36,414 bases of DNA from Butyrivibrio sp. (lineage in GTDB: Bacteria > Bacillota > Clostridia > Lachnospirales > Lachnospiraceae). The position numbers and the translations under genes are program-made. The number at the start of each line of letters is the position of its first letter. Position 1 is the stretch's first letter. Below the pieces are notes generated by a model. It saw only the letters and a program-made list of their open reading frames with translations, was not told the DNA's origin and did not search any database. This document shows positions 23,733 to 33,370 of the stretch, piece by piece. The DNA is taken from NCBI GenBank assembly GCA_017446685.1, contig JAFSQI010000051.1, positions 1 through 36,414 on the forward strand, read 5' to 3'.

Positions 23733-25871
23733 ATGATTACCCGAAATTCCAATGTGATATGTGAAGAAGAGTTTTCTGAGGCTGTTAAGATTGCAGTAAA
23801 GGCTCTAAATAGAGATATCAAGGCAACTTGCATAGAATCAGATTTAGAGGGCATTGACATTGTAATAACGAAAGTATTGGGAATAAAGAAAGAATGTTTT
23901 GTTGTAAAGAAGCATTATGATAAAAAGAAAGCACTTGTAATATCCGCATCTGATGATATAGGTGTTATATATGGTATATATCATATAAGTAAATATTTTC
24001 TTGGGGTAAATGAATTCTGGTTTTGGAATGAGCAGATATTTGAAAAGAAAGAGTACTATGAGGTTCCTGCCGATTATTTCTACAAGTCTAAGCCATTTAA
24101 AGTGAAATTCAGAGGATGGTTTATTAATGATGAAGTTCTTTTTGATGGGTGGAAGCCTGACGGAAATGAAGCTTTCCCATGGGAAATGGCATTTGAAAGT
24201 CTTCTTCGCTGCGGCGGAAATATGACAATTCCCGGCACAGATTTTAATTCCCATAAATATAAGAGTCTTGCAAATAGATATGGTCTGTGGATAACACATC
24301 ATCATGCAGAACCACTTGGGGCAAGAATGTTTGCCAGAGCTTATCCTGAACTGGAGGCAAGTTTTGATAAATATCCTGATTTATTCAGAGGATTGTGGCA
24401 GGAAGCTATCGAAGATCAGAAGGACTGTAACGTTGTGTGGAACATTGGCTTTAGAGGTCAGGGAGACAGGCCTTTCTGGGCGGATGATCCTGCTTACGAT
24501 ACGCCAAAGGCACGTGGCAGGCTTATGAGTGACCTTATGCTTGAACAGTACAAGCTTGTCAAAAAAAGTGATCCTGATGCAGTCTGCTGCACAAACCTCT
24601 ATGGTGAGACGATGGAACTTTATAGGGACGGATATTTGTCTTTTCCTGAGGATGTAATAAAGATATGGGCAGATAATGGCTTTGGCAGGATGGTTTCAAG
24701 ACGGCAGGGCAACCATAATCCAAGAGTATATGCACTTCCTAAGGATGGAGATAATGGCCTTCACGGAATCTATTATCATGCTTCATTTTATGATCTTCAG
24801 GCAGCAGCGCAGATGACAATGTTACCTAATTCACCCGAATTTGTGGTAAAAGAGCTCCAAAATGTTTATTCGCATGGAGTAGATGACTTTTGGATTATTA
24901 ACTGTTCGAATGTCAAACCGCATACTTATATTTTGGATTTGATTGCGGACATGTGGAGAACAGGTAGTAATAGCGTAAAAGAAAAGTCAGAGTATACAAG
25001 AGAGCATTTAAGAGAATATTGTCTGGAATATTATGGAAGAGGACTTGAAGAAAAAGTTCTTTCAGAAATTGAAAATCTCTATGAGCTATGGCCAAAATAC
25101 TGCATTCAGTATGGACCAAACGAAGATGATCATGCGGGAGAGCAGTTTAGTAATCACGGGGCGAGGATTCTGACCTGTGCATTTATCAGTAATTTCTGCA
25201 AGGATAAACCTTTGGAGACCAGAGGAACCCATGACCTTGACTGGGTTTGCAAGGCTGATACTCTTGCAGAGCAGGTTGCCTGGTTTGAGAAAAAATATAA
25301 AAAAGCACTTGAAGGATATACAAAGTATCTTTCCAAATGCAATGAAATAAAGAAAATGCTGGAAGTATCAGGGAAAGCTGAAACGGCTAAAATACTTGAT
25401 GATAACCTTATCTGCCAGGTTGAGTACCATTACTACAGCTATAAGGGCGCATATCATGCCTTAAGAGCCATGGAAATTTGCCTGGGAGACAATGAGAAAA
25501 CCAAATTTGCATCCCAATCGGCTGAAAATGTAAATGAAAATAAGGTGGATTATATTTCCGCTTTTTATGAAGCCGGTCTTTCATCGAAAGCTTTTTTTGA
25601 CGGATATGAGACCATGCGCAGCCATGAACACGGAATTTGGAAGAATTTTTATAAAAACGATTGTGAAGCTGACATCAGACAATCCGGTTATGTTCTTAAG
25701 AGCCTGATGTCATATCTTAGAGTCTTGGGGGATGGACCACATTTTTATAAATGGCAGCGCATTTTCCAGAAAGAATCCGGCGGCGATAAAGTACACCTTA
25801 TCCTAAGAGTAAAGGAACATCTGACGGACGAGGAAATTTGGAAACTTATGTTTAGTTGTCAGCAAAATTAG
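23733..25871 (+). CDS. GH115-like glycoside hydrolase (putative alpha-glucuronidase)
   Basis: The 712-aa protein resembles family GH115, whose members remove (4-O-methyl-)glucuronic acid side chains from xylan. Features in order are an N-terminal domain with the IYGIYHISKYFLGVNEFW region (about 75-95), RGWFINDE (127-134), a GGNMTIPGTDFN stretch, HHHAEP (189-194), FRGQGD (240-245) and a long helical C-terminal part. There is no signal peptide, so it should act on oligosaccharides taken up into the cell. ATG 23733 has GAGGAG 6 bases upstream; an earlier TTG frame start at 23709 is unlikely. It is a single-gene unit ending at a strong terminator. Family membership is from motif recall; the exact substrate is not settled. 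Confidence 0.75.
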   Translation: MITRNSNVICEEEFSEAVKIAVKALNRDIKATCIESDLEGIDIVITKVLGIKKECFVVKKHYDKKKALVISASDDIGVIYGIYHISKYFLGVNEFWFWNEQIFEKKEYYEVPADYFYKSKPFKVKFRGWFINDEVLFDGWKPDGNEAFPWEMAFESLLRCGGNMTIPGTDFNSHKYKSLANRYGLWITHHHAEPLGARMFARAYPELEASFDKYPDLFRGLWQEAIEDQKDCNVVWNIGFRGQGDRPFWADDPAYDTPKARGRLMSDLMLEQYKLVKKSDPDAVCCTNLYGETMELYRDGYLSFPEDVIKIWADNGFGRMVSRRQGNHNPRVYALPKDGDNGLHGIYYHASFYDLQAAAQMTMLPNSPEFVVKELQNVYSHGVDDFWIINCSNVKPHTYILDLIADMWRTGSNSVKEKSEYTREHLREYCLEYYGRGLEEKVLSEIENLYELWPKYCIQYGPNEDDHAGEQFSNHGARILTCAFISNFCKDKPLETRGTHDLDWVCKADTLAEQVAWFEKKYKKALEGYTKYLSKCNEIKKMLEVSGKAETAKILDDNLICQVEYHYYSYKGAYHALRAMEICLGDNEKTKFASQSAENVNENKVDYISAFYEAGLSSKAFFDGYETMRSHEHGIWKNFYKNDCEADIRQSGYVLKSLMSYLRVLGDGPHFYKWQRIFQKESGGDKVHLILRVKEHLTDEEIWKLMFSCQQN

Positions 25872-25923
25872 AACCCTTTTCTTGACGCATTATTATAACA
25901 AGTTTATACTAAACATTATTGCT

Positions 25924-25963
25924 AAGACCTTATCAGGCTGTATGCTGATGAGGTCTTTTATTT
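25924..25963 (+). terminator. Terminator of the GH115-like gene
   Basis: AAGACCTTATCAG (25924-25936) pairs with CTGATGAGGTCTT (25945-25957) over 13 bp with one G-U pair and an 8-base loop. It is followed by TTTATTT. Confidence 0.85.
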
Positions 25964-26092
25964 GGGTAGAGCACTTAGTAAGGTATGAGTCAGCCTACTC
26001 GAATAGAGGGAGTAAACAGGCTTACAAGACCTGTCATTATGGAGTATTATAATAAGGCAGAAGAGTTGTGGAATTAAGAAAGACATAAAATT

Positions 26093-26755
26093 ATGAAAAA
26101 AATCAGATTTTCTATGTTCATCATATTGATTTCAAGCGTTATTTTTTCTCTGGAGGTACTCGCTACCGAGAAAATAGAGATTTCATCAACCTGTAGAGAC
26201 AGCTATGTATATGATGAAGCAAATATGATTGACGCTGAAACAGAACAAAAATTGAATGATCTTCTTGGAGAGCTTGAACGTGAATCTACGGCTGAGGTAG
26301 TTGTGGTGTCTTATGAAACTTCTGGGCTTCCAATGCAGAGGAAAGCGTATGCGTATTTTGATTCTCTGAAAATTGGAAAAGAGGATAAGAATAATGGTGT
26401 ACTTTTGCTGATGCAGAAGGATGGAAACCATGTTCGTGTTGAAATTGGAAACGGAATTGATGATGATTTTTCATATGAAGTTGCTGGAGAAATTTTAAAT
26501 AAACACTATATTCCATACAGAGATGAAGATACCTCAAAGGCAGCACTTGAAACTGCAAAAGCTCTTGCCAGTAATATGTATGCTTATTATGGCATTGAAA
26601 ATGAGCTTACCAAAGAGATTTCTCCATCGCTTTATGGTGATATAAGCCTATCCGACAAACTCCTTCCTTGTATTGTATTTATAGGAATAGCATTATATCT
26701 TGTAGCCGGCTTTGGCATAGAATTTTTAAAAAAGAAATTAGAAAAATCTCATTAA
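26093..26755 (+). CDS. TPM-domain membrane protein
   Basis: The 220-aa protein has a signal peptide (about 1-25, ending VLA) and an extracellular TPM domain (about 38-165), with VYDEANMIDAETEQKLNDLL, AEVVVVSYET, NNGVLLLMQKDGNHVRVEIGNG and a C-terminal helical part. A final membrane helix lies at about 192-213 with a basic tail. TPM proteins are envelope-associated, and some are linked to photosystem repair or phosphatase activity in plants; in bacteria the role is mostly unknown. It lacks the glycine-rich tail of YgcG-like relatives. The ribosome binding site is weak (GAAAGA). The stop codon is one base from the convergent pfp stop, with no terminator between them. Confidence 0.85.
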   Translation: MKKIRFSMFIILISSVIFSLEVLATEKIEISSTCRDSYVYDEANMIDAETEQKLNDLLGELERESTAEVVVVSYETSGLPMQRKAYAYFDSLKIGKEDKNNGVLLLMQKDGNHVRVEIGNGIDDDFSYEVAGEILNKHYIPYRDEDTSKAALETAKALASNMYAYYGIENELTKEISPSLYGDISLSDKLLPCIVFIGIALYLVAGFGIEFLKKKLEKSH

Positions 26756-26756
26756 A

Positions 26757-27992
26757 TTATTTGTTCAAATGTGAGACATCAAGATATTTTGGAAGCCCAT
26801 TTTCGTAGTATTGTTGAACCTCGCCTTGAATAAGCGGAGCTAAATATTCTACGAGTTCACCGGTAATATCATTGCCGTCTTTATTTATCCATTCAGTAGG
26901 TACCGATTTAGCTTCATTGGCGATACCACTTATCTGAGCATAATTGTACTCAACTGTGTAAGGTGTGTTGCTTGTGCGGTTTAGAATAACCATGCAGCCG
27001 GTCTTTCCTTCTTCAGCTAAAGAGACAGCCTTTTCTCCCTGGGCAAAGGATTCATCAAGATCTGTTTTACTTGCATTGTGCGCGGCACATCTTTGGAGTA
27101 CGTTGATTTCTACAGAACGTACCTTTACATTTATGTTTTCTTTTACCAGAAATTCAAGAGCCTTACCTGCGCCGGAAAGCTGCTGATGACCGAAGGTATC
27201 TGCCATGGCTTTTGCTGCGGTAATGTAGTTTCCGTCCTTGTCCCGTATTCCTTCAGAAACGGCAATTATAACGTTATTGCGAACAGATAATTCTTTTTTT
27301 ACATCTTCCAGAAATCTGTCGTTGTCAAAAGGAACCTCAGGCAGATATATAAGGTGAGGAGCGGAAGAGTAACTGTTTCTTGCAAGCGCGGCGGCTGCTG
27401 TAAGCCAGCCTGCATCACGGCCCATTATTTCTACTATTGTGACTGATTTTACTGCATAAATATATGTATCATGAGCGATTTCAAGAATAGAAGTGGCTAT
27501 ATATTTTGCTGCAGAACCAAAACCGGGAGTATGATCTGTGTGACACAAATCATTGTCAATTGTCTTGGGAACGCCGATTATCTTAACATCTGAATCTATT
27601 TCTTTAGCATAATTTGACAGTTTCAGCACTGTATCCATGCTATCATTTCCGCCGATATAGAAAAAAGCTCCAATATTAAGTTTTTTAAACTGTGAAAAAA
27701 TAAAAGAATATGAAGAATCGTCATCCTTGAAGTCAGGCAACTTGAATCTGCAACTGCCAAGATACATTGCAGGTGTGTGAGTTAAAAGATTGATAAAATT
27801 AGGTATATCGGAAGCCTTATCGGTAAGATCAAGGTAATTCTCTGAAAGAACACCCATTATTCCATTTATTGATCCATAACAACGGTCATATTGCCCGGAG
27901 TTGATCGTTGCCTTCAAGACTCCTGCCAAACTGGCATTTATAGCGGAAGTTGGTCCTCCCGACTGCGCGACAAGTACATTTTTTTTATTCAT
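26757..27992 (-). CDS. pfp: Pyrophosphate-type 6-phosphofructokinase
   Basis: This 411-aa cytoplasmic enzyme phosphorylates fructose 6-phosphate in glycolysis. Visible motifs are AQSGGPTSAINASLAG (9-24), GGNDS (114-118), PKTIDND (142-148) and MGRDAGW (190-196). ATP-dependent enzymes carry GGDGS and PGTIDND; the lysine in PKTIDND and the bulky residue after GG point to PPi as phosphoryl donor. The N in GGNDS, rather than the usual D, is a variant seen in this subgroup as far as I recall. The start is ATG 27992; the frame extends to 28067 but crosses the promoter. AAAGGA is about 10 bases upstream. Confidence 0.9.
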   Translation of the reverse strand: MNKKNVLVAQSGGPTSAINASLAGVLKATINSGQYDRCYGSINGIMGVLSENYLDLTDKASDIPNFINLLTHTPAMYLGSCRFKLPDFKDDDSSYSFIFSQFKKLNIGAFFYIGGNDSMDTVLKLSNYAKEIDSDVKIIGVPKTIDNDLCHTDHTPGFGSAAKYIATSILEIAHDTYIYAVKSVTIVEIMGRDAGWLTAAAALARNSYSSAPHLIYLPEVPFDNDRFLEDVKKELSVRNNVIIAVSEGIRDKDGNYITAAKAMADTFGHQQLSGAGKALEFLVKENINVKVRSVEINVLQRCAAHNASKTDLDESFAQGEKAVSLAEEGKTGCMVILNRTSNTPYTVEYNYAQISGIANEAKSVPTEWINKDGNDITGELVEYLAPLIQGEVQQYYENGLPKYLDVSHLNK

Positions 27993-28038
27993 CAATCGTG
28001 AATCCTTTCTTTCCTGTAACAGGATTTTTAACTCGTAT

Positions 28039-28067
28039 ATTCTACACCATAAAGCTGATTTTGCCAA
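28039..28067 (-). promoter_or_regulatory. Sigma-A promoter of pfp
   Basis: On the minus strand, TTGGCA (28067-28062) and TAGAAT (28044-28039) are exactly 17 bases apart, placing the start of transcription near 28032 and the ATG 40 bases later. Confidence 0.7.
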
Positions 28068-28181
28068 ATTTAATCGTATGACCTAAATTATTTTTTTATT
28101 AAACAAATTAAAAAAAGCTTAAAGTACTAAACATTGGAAGGATTTTTTGCGATACCCTCACTAAGATATGGCTATTGTTGA

Positions 28182-29065
28182 CAGATTTTGCACAATATTG
28201 GTTTTGAAGACCCTGATAACGGAGAAAACAATCCTGATACTATTGCTTATATCATTCAGGGTGAAAGCAAAAAGGCACTCCTTACTTATTCAGAAGGTTA
28301 TGAGAATAATGATGAAGTGGTATTTACTAATGACAGTGGTTTGTTAACCGCCGGAGCATATTTGGGACCAGTATGGCAACAGCGAAGTTAAGGCAGATGT
28401 AAGTTTAGATGCTGAAGATATAGAAGAAATTTATGATGGAACAGCAAAGTTAGTCAGAGCATCTGCTGATGCCATAGGTTCTTTTGACGGAGGATGAAGT
28501 TAAAACTGTTGAAACCGGATCAAATCTTCGATTCAGAGTCAAGTTAACCAGAATAAGAGATGAAATCAAGAACCTTATTGAAAAAGATGTTAAATCAGTC
28601 TTACCTGAGAATTACGAAATAATAGGACAATTTGATTCCAGCTTCTTTGTTCAGGTTGGCTCTGCAACAGAAAGAATGATTGATGAAAACTATGAATCAG
28701 TTGAAGTTGCGGTAAAGATTCCTGATGATCTGTGGGATGATTCAATGGCAGGACATTCCCAGATAGTAAGAAGATATGTAAGTGAGAGTGGAGAGACTGT
28801 GACTGAAGTTGTTGTAAGTTACATCGAGGATCAGAATGTCGTTATGAGTGTAGACAATTACTCAAATTATTACATCGCAACAGACAGTTTGATTCTTAGG
28901 GCAAGAAAGTGTTACATCCACTATCTTATAATCCTTATGCTCCTTTTCTCGCTGATAAGTATTACACATTACTATCACAAGAAAAAGAAAGCAAAAGAAA
29001 AGGCTGAGCAGGACAACGTAGAAATTGATGAAGATGAATGGAAAAAGAAGAAGAGAACGAAATAA
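28182..29065 (+). pseudogene. 5'-truncated, twice frameshifted C-terminal remnant of a surface protein
   Basis: Three overlapping frames read as one protein. Residues continue from GFEDPDNGENNPD... in the first frame (to ~28370), jump to YGNSEVKADVSLDAED in the next (28372-28483), then to TEDEVKTVETGSNLRF in the third (28484-29065). Each jump equals one extra base. An in-frame TGA at 28179 and the absence of any start codon or ribosome binding site show that the 5' part is missing. The end has a hydrophobic helix (YLIILMLLFSLISITHY) and a Lys/Glu-rich cytoplasmic tail, typical of the anchor of a large extracellular protein. It is probably a decayed adhesin or surface-layer-like gene; sequencing error could explain the frameshifts but not the missing start. 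Confidence 0.7.
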
Positions 29066-29102
29066 AAGAAAATGTTGGATAAATTGGAATAAAGACAATC
29101 TT

Positions 29103-29957
29103 TTAAAAATCGTATCTTCGATAAGCTCCGGTTCTAAATTCTTTTGGAGTGAGACCTTCTCTTTTTCTGAAGCAGTAACAGAAGGCACTTTCATCATCAA
29201 AACCGCATGAATATGCAATTTCTGAGATGGTCATAGATGTATTTGAAAGATTATATTTTGCCGCAGAAATGCGGGTTGATAAAAGAAACTGGTGTGGAGT
29301 CATGCCAGTTTCTTTTTTGAATTTACGGGTAAAATAATAGGGAGAAAAACCTGCCATATCTGCCATTTCATTAAGAGAAATGTCTTTTCTGAAGTTGTCT
29401 GCCAGGTAGGAGGTGACTCTTTTTATGCCATTTTGAAGTGGCTCATTTTCGTTATTTCTATCCGTAATTAGTTCTAACAGCAAATTATTTATATTTAGGC
29501 TCAGCTGAATTTCATTTATCAAAGAATGATCCTTAAAGGAATCAATGAGATTTAGCAAAATGGAACGTATATTGTCAAATCTTCCGGAAGATATTATGTT
29601 TCCATACTCCTTGGCAATAAAGGTATAATAATCGTTTGCCATTTTTCCATCAAAATGAATCCATAAGGTTTTACAGCCTTCATTTGTTTGGTAAGCGTGG
29701 GGGTTATAACAATTAAGGATAACAGAATCTCCTTTTTTAGCTGTCTGATACTTTCCATCGAGCAATATTTCCATAGTTCCGCATTCAACAAGAATGATCA
29801 GATAACTGTCATATCTGTTTCTTGTAAGTGAATAACCGGGTAAATAGTTAAAGCTTCCTATAGCTGTAGGGTACAGAAGCATAGATTTTGCGTCTGCTGT
29901 CGGAGTATGGAAAAAATATAAAGAATCAGGGCTTACTTTTTCTTCTACTGAGTACAT
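29103..29957 (-). CDS. AraC-family transcriptional regulator
   Basis: This 284-aa cytoplasmic regulator has an N-terminal cupin domain (GTMEILLDGKYQTAKKGDSV, ILNCYNPHAYQ, LWIHFDGK) and a C-terminal double helix-turn-helix (about 185-284) with LNEMADMAGFSPYYFTRKFK and IAYSCGFDDESAFCYCFRK. ATG 29957 is favoured, with GGGAG 5 bases upstream; a TTG at 29969 is possible. It is divergently placed 120 bases from the DUF5107/GH2 pair, the usual setting for an activator of a glycan-use operon. The control is inferred from position only. Confidence 0.9.
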   Translation of the reverse strand: MYSVEEKVSPDSLYFFHTPTADAKSMLLYPTAIGSFNYLPGYSLTRNRYDSYLIILVECGTMEILLDGKYQTAKKGDSVILNCYNPHAYQTNEGCKTLWIHFDGKMANDYYTFIAKEYGNIISSGRFDNIRSILLNLIDSFKDHSLINEIQLSLNINNLLLELITDRNNENEPLQNGIKRVTSYLADNFRKDISLNEMADMAGFSPYYFTRKFKKETGMTPHQFLLSTRISAAKYNLSNTSMTISEIAYSCGFDDESAFCYCFRKREGLTPKEFRTGAYRRYDF

Positions 29958-30015
29958 GTTTTCTCCCAAATAGTAACTAAAGCAATTTTTTTATATTATA
30001 GGGCAAATTTATCAA

Positions 30016-30044
30016 TTGAGAAATAGGGAAAATCGCTTTATTGT
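30016..30044 (+). promoter_or_regulatory. Probable promoter of the DUF5107-GH2 operon
   Basis: TTGAGA (30016-30021) and TATTGT (30039-30044) are 17 bases apart, about 34 bases before ATG 30078. The imperfect -10 box fits a promoter that needs an activator such as the divergent AraC protein. Confidence 0.45.
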
Positions 30045-30077
30045 AATAATGTAATAGATTTTAGCGGGGTAAAGAGT

Positions 30078-33000
30078 ATGGATAGCGTCAGAATTTGGGA
30101 AGAACAGGTTAAGATACCTACTTATGATATAGGAGAGCCGGATATTAATCCGATGTTTTTGGAGAAAAGAGTATATCAGGGAAGCAGCGGCAAGATTTAT
30201 CCATATCCTGCAATTCAGGAAATTAAGCGCGAAAAGAAGGATAAAATCTGGAATGTGGTATTCCTTGAAAACAAATACCTTAAGGTGATGGTTATGCCTG
30301 AACTTGGAGGAAGAATTCAAAGAGCTTACGACAAGACAAACGGCTACGATTTTGTTTACTACAATCATGTGATAAAGCCGGCGCTTGTTGGGCTTACAGG
30401 TCCCTGGATTTCAGGCGGAATAGAATTTAACTGGCCGCAGCATCACAGACCGACAACATATATGAAGGTTGAGCATAAAATACGTGAAAATGCCGACGGT
30501 TCTATGTCACTTCTTTTGGGAGACGTAGACAGAATGTACGGCACGAGAGTTATTACTTCGATAACTCTTTATCCGGATAAGGCATATATTGAGATTGAGG
30601 GGCAGCTTTACAACAGAACTCCTCTGCCGCAGACCTTCCTTTGGTGGGCAAATCCTGCGGTTTCTGTAAATGACAATACCCAGTCTGTTTTTCCGCCGGA
30701 TGTTCATTCTGTCTATGACCACGGAAAAAGAGCTGTATCAAGATTTCCGATAGCAACAGGTGAATATTATAAGCACGATTACAGCGCAGGCGTTGATATT
30801 TCAAGATACAAAAATATTCCTGTTCCAACATCCTACATGGCAGAGCATTCTGATTATGATTTTGTGGGCGGCTATGATTACGGCAAAAAGGCAGGACTTC
30901 TTCATGTGGCAGATCATCATGTATCTCCGGGCAAAAAGCAGTGGACCTGGGGCTGCGGAGATTTTGGAAAAGCCTGGGATAGAAATCTTACTGATGAGGA
31001 CGGCCCATATATTGAGCTGATGACTGGAATGTACTGTGATAATCAGCCTGATTTTACCTGGCTTAAGCCCTATGAGGAAAAGAAATTCAAACAGTATTTC
31101 ATGCCGTACAAGGAAGTTGGTTATGTTAAAAATGCCAGTCTAAGTGCAGCTGTAAATCTTGAAGTTAAAGATGATAGCATCAGAGCTTTGGTATATGCGA
31201 CAGAGCTTTTTGAAAATGCAGATATAATTATCACTTATGATGGAAAAGAGATTCTAAGTGAGAAAGCAACTATTTCTCCTGAGAATACATTTTGCAGGGA
31301 ACTGCCTGTTAAGGGAGCCGACAGGTTTAAGGTTAAGTTATCGGTTTATTATGAGGGAAAAGAACTGGTTTCATATCAGGAAAAAGATCAGGGCATCCCT
31401 AAGCTGGCAGAACCTGCAAAAGCAGCAAAGGCGCCAAAAGATATTTTGACAAATGAAGAGCTTTACCTTACAGGACAGCATATTGAGCAGTACCGTCATG
31501 CAACGTGGCTTCCTGACGGCTATTATCTCGAAGGCTTAAAAAGAGATGAGGGAGATATCCGCATAAATAATGCCTATGGAATGCTTCTTTTAAGGCGCGG
31601 CGAATTTGAAAAGTCAGTCAGATACTTCAAAAAGGCAATAGAAAGGCTGACACTTCTTAATCCAAATCCTTATGACAGTGAGGCTTATTATAATCTTGGG
31701 CTTGCATTATTTTATCTGGAAAGATTTGATGAGGCTTATGATGCTTTCTACAAGGCTACCTGGACAAGTGCGCAGCAGGAGATGTCATTTTATTATCTGG
31801 CTGTAATTGCATGTAGGAAAGGTGATTACGATGAGGCTCTTAAGCTTATAGAAAAAGGACTTGTGAAAAATAGTCACAATATCAAAGCCAGGGGCCTTAA
31901 GGGAGCTCTTTTGACACTTCTAAATAAAAAAGACGCTGCAAAAGATTACCTTTATGAGAACCTTATGGTTGATGCTTTTGATTTTGTGTCGAGATGTCTT
32001 TTGAGCGATATAGATGCTGAATATGACGATTTTAGAATAACTGGTGATATTGAAAATTTCCTGCAGACAGCGAGGGATTTTGCTGAATTTGGTATGTACG
32101 AAAATGCTGTTAAGTGCCTTGATTTGTGCGATGAGGAAAGTCCTTTAAAATATTACTACAGAGCTTATTATGTTGATAAGCTTGAAAAAGAAGATGAGAC
32201 AAAAGAGGCTCTTTTAAAGGCCGAAGGAGCATCCTTTAAGTATTGCTTCCCAAATAAACTTGAGGATATTCAGGTTCTTGAAAAATGTATTGAATTAAAT
32301 CCAAAGAAAGCTAAGGCATATTATTATCTTGGATGTCTATATTATGATAAACTTGGATATGAAAAAGCAATAAAGCTTTGGGAAAAGTCCAGAGAGATAG
32401 ACGATACATTCCCAACGCTTTTGCGTAACCTTTCAATTGCTTATTTTAACAGGCATTTTGATAAAGAAAGTGCAAAAGAGTGCCTTGAGAGTGCGTTTGA
32501 GCTTAATAAAAATGATGCGAGGGTATTTCTTGAGCTGGATCAGTTGTATCAGAGACTTGGCGTTGACTGCGCAGCCCGCCTTGATAATTTTGAGAAGAAT
32601 ATAGAGCTTATTTATAAGAGGGATGACCTTTACACAGAATATGTTACACTTCTTAACCTTAGCGGAATGTACGAAAAGGCGCATGAAAAGATTATTTCTC
32701 ATTCCTTCCAGACCTGGGAGGGAGCAGAAGGCAAGATAACTACGCAGTTTAAGCTTTCTCTTTTCATGATGGCAAAAAAAGAGCTGGATGATAATGAGCC
32801 GGAAGAGGCAATTAAGCTGTTAAAAGAGGCTCTTTCCTATCCGGAAAATCTTGGTGAGGGCAGACTTGAGGGAACTAAGGACAATAACCTTTACTACCTT
32901 CTTGCAAGGGCCTACATGATGCTTAGAGAAGAAGACAAGGCAAAGGAATGTTTAAAAAAGGCTGTTCTTGGCGTATCAGAGCCTGCAGGAATGATGTATT

Positions 33001-33341
33001 ACTATGATCAGCCTGCCGATATGATTCTTTTCCAGGGACTTGGATACAGGGAACTTGGCGATATAAACAGCGCCAATACCAGATTTTATAAGCTTCTTGA
33101 CTATGGAGAGCATCATGTGGAAGATAAATTTACAATGGACTATTTTGCGGTTTCAATGCCGGATATGTCTGTGTTTGATGCGGATATGGATGTTAAGAAC
33201 AAGGTTCACTGCTATTATCTGATGGGACTTGGAAATATGGGACTTGGCAGGAATGATGAGGCAAAAGAGTGGTTTGAAAAAGCTCTTTTACTTGATAAAA
33301 ATCATCAGCTTGCTGCTCTTTATCTGAAAATAATGATGTGA
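30078..33341 (+). CDS. DUF5107 domain protein with C-terminal tetratricopeptide repeats
   Basis: This 1087-aa cytoplasmic protein has an N-terminal DUF5107-type domain (about 1-350) that resembles a galactose-mutarotase fold: LENKYLKVMVMPELGGRIQR, GPWISGGIEFNWPQHHRPT, FLWWANPAV and WTWGCGDFGKAWDRN. A linker follows, then a long helical region (about 500-1087) with tetratricopeptide repeats such as AYYNLGLALFYLERFDEAYD and AYYYLGCLYYDKLGYEKAI, the last one at the C terminus. Proteins of this layout are common beside glycoside hydrolases and are suspected of carbohydrate binding or processing, but the activity is not established to my knowledge. GGGGT precedes the ATG. The GH2 gene follows 29 bases later, so the two form an operon. 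Confidence 0.85.
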   Translation: MDSVRIWEEQVKIPTYDIGEPDINPMFLEKRVYQGSSGKIYPYPAIQEIKREKKDKIWNVVFLENKYLKVMVMPELGGRIQRAYDKTNGYDFVYYNHVIKPALVGLTGPWISGGIEFNWPQHHRPTTYMKVEHKIRENADGSMSLLLGDVDRMYGTRVITSITLYPDKAYIEIEGQLYNRTPLPQTFLWWANPAVSVNDNTQSVFPPDVHSVYDHGKRAVSRFPIATGEYYKHDYSAGVDISRYKNIPVPTSYMAEHSDYDFVGGYDYGKKAGLLHVADHHVSPGKKQWTWGCGDFGKAWDRNLTDEDGPYIELMTGMYCDNQPDFTWLKPYEEKKFKQYFMPYKEVGYVKNASLSAAVNLEVKDDSIRALVYATELFENADIIITYDGKEILSEKATISPENTFCRELPVKGADRFKVKLSVYYEGKELVSYQEKDQGIPKLAEPAKAAKAPKDILTNEELYLTGQHIEQYRHATWLPDGYYLEGLKRDEGDIRINNAYGMLLLRRGEFEKSVRYFKKAIERLTLLNPNPYDSEAYYNLGLALFYLERFDEAYDAFYKATWTSAQQEMSFYYLAVIACRKGDYDEALKLIEKGLVKNSHNIKARGLKGALLTLLNKKDAAKDYLYENLMVDAFDFVSRCLLSDIDAEYDDFRITGDIENFLQTARDFAEFGMYENAVKCLDLCDEESPLKYYYRAYYVDKLEKEDETKEALLKAEGASFKYCFPNKLEDIQVLEKCIELNPKKAKAYYYLGCLYYDKLGYEKAIKLWEKSREIDDTFPTLLRNLSIAYFNRHFDKESAKECLESAFELNKNDARVFLELDQLYQRLGVDCAARLDNFEKNIELIYKRDDLYTEYVTLLNLSGMYEKAHEKIISHSFQTWEGAEGKITTQFKLSLFMMAKKELDDNEPEEAIKLLKEALSYPENLGEGRLEGTKDNNLYYLLARAYMMLREEDKAKECLKKAVLGVSEPAGMMYYYDQPADMILFQGLGYRELGDINSANTRFYKLLDYGEHHVEDKFTMDYFAVSMPDMSVFDADMDVKNKVHCYYLMGLGNMGLGRNDEAKEWFEKALLLDKNHQLAALYLKIMM

Positions 33342-33370
33342 TTAAAAATAGTATGTAAAGGTTAGAAAAA

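Noticed and set aside
23844-24305. A 153-codon open frame opposite the GH115-like gene
   Set aside because: It overlaps a well-supported gene, has no ribosome binding site and shows no recognisable protein features.
5684-26019. The 11-mer GGAGTAAACAG upstream of both the EAL gene (about 5683-5693) and the TPM gene (about 26009-26019), its core also matching copy A of the repeat in reverse
   Set aside because: Around ten shared 11-mers are expected by chance among the intergenic bases of both strands, and the flanks do not align.
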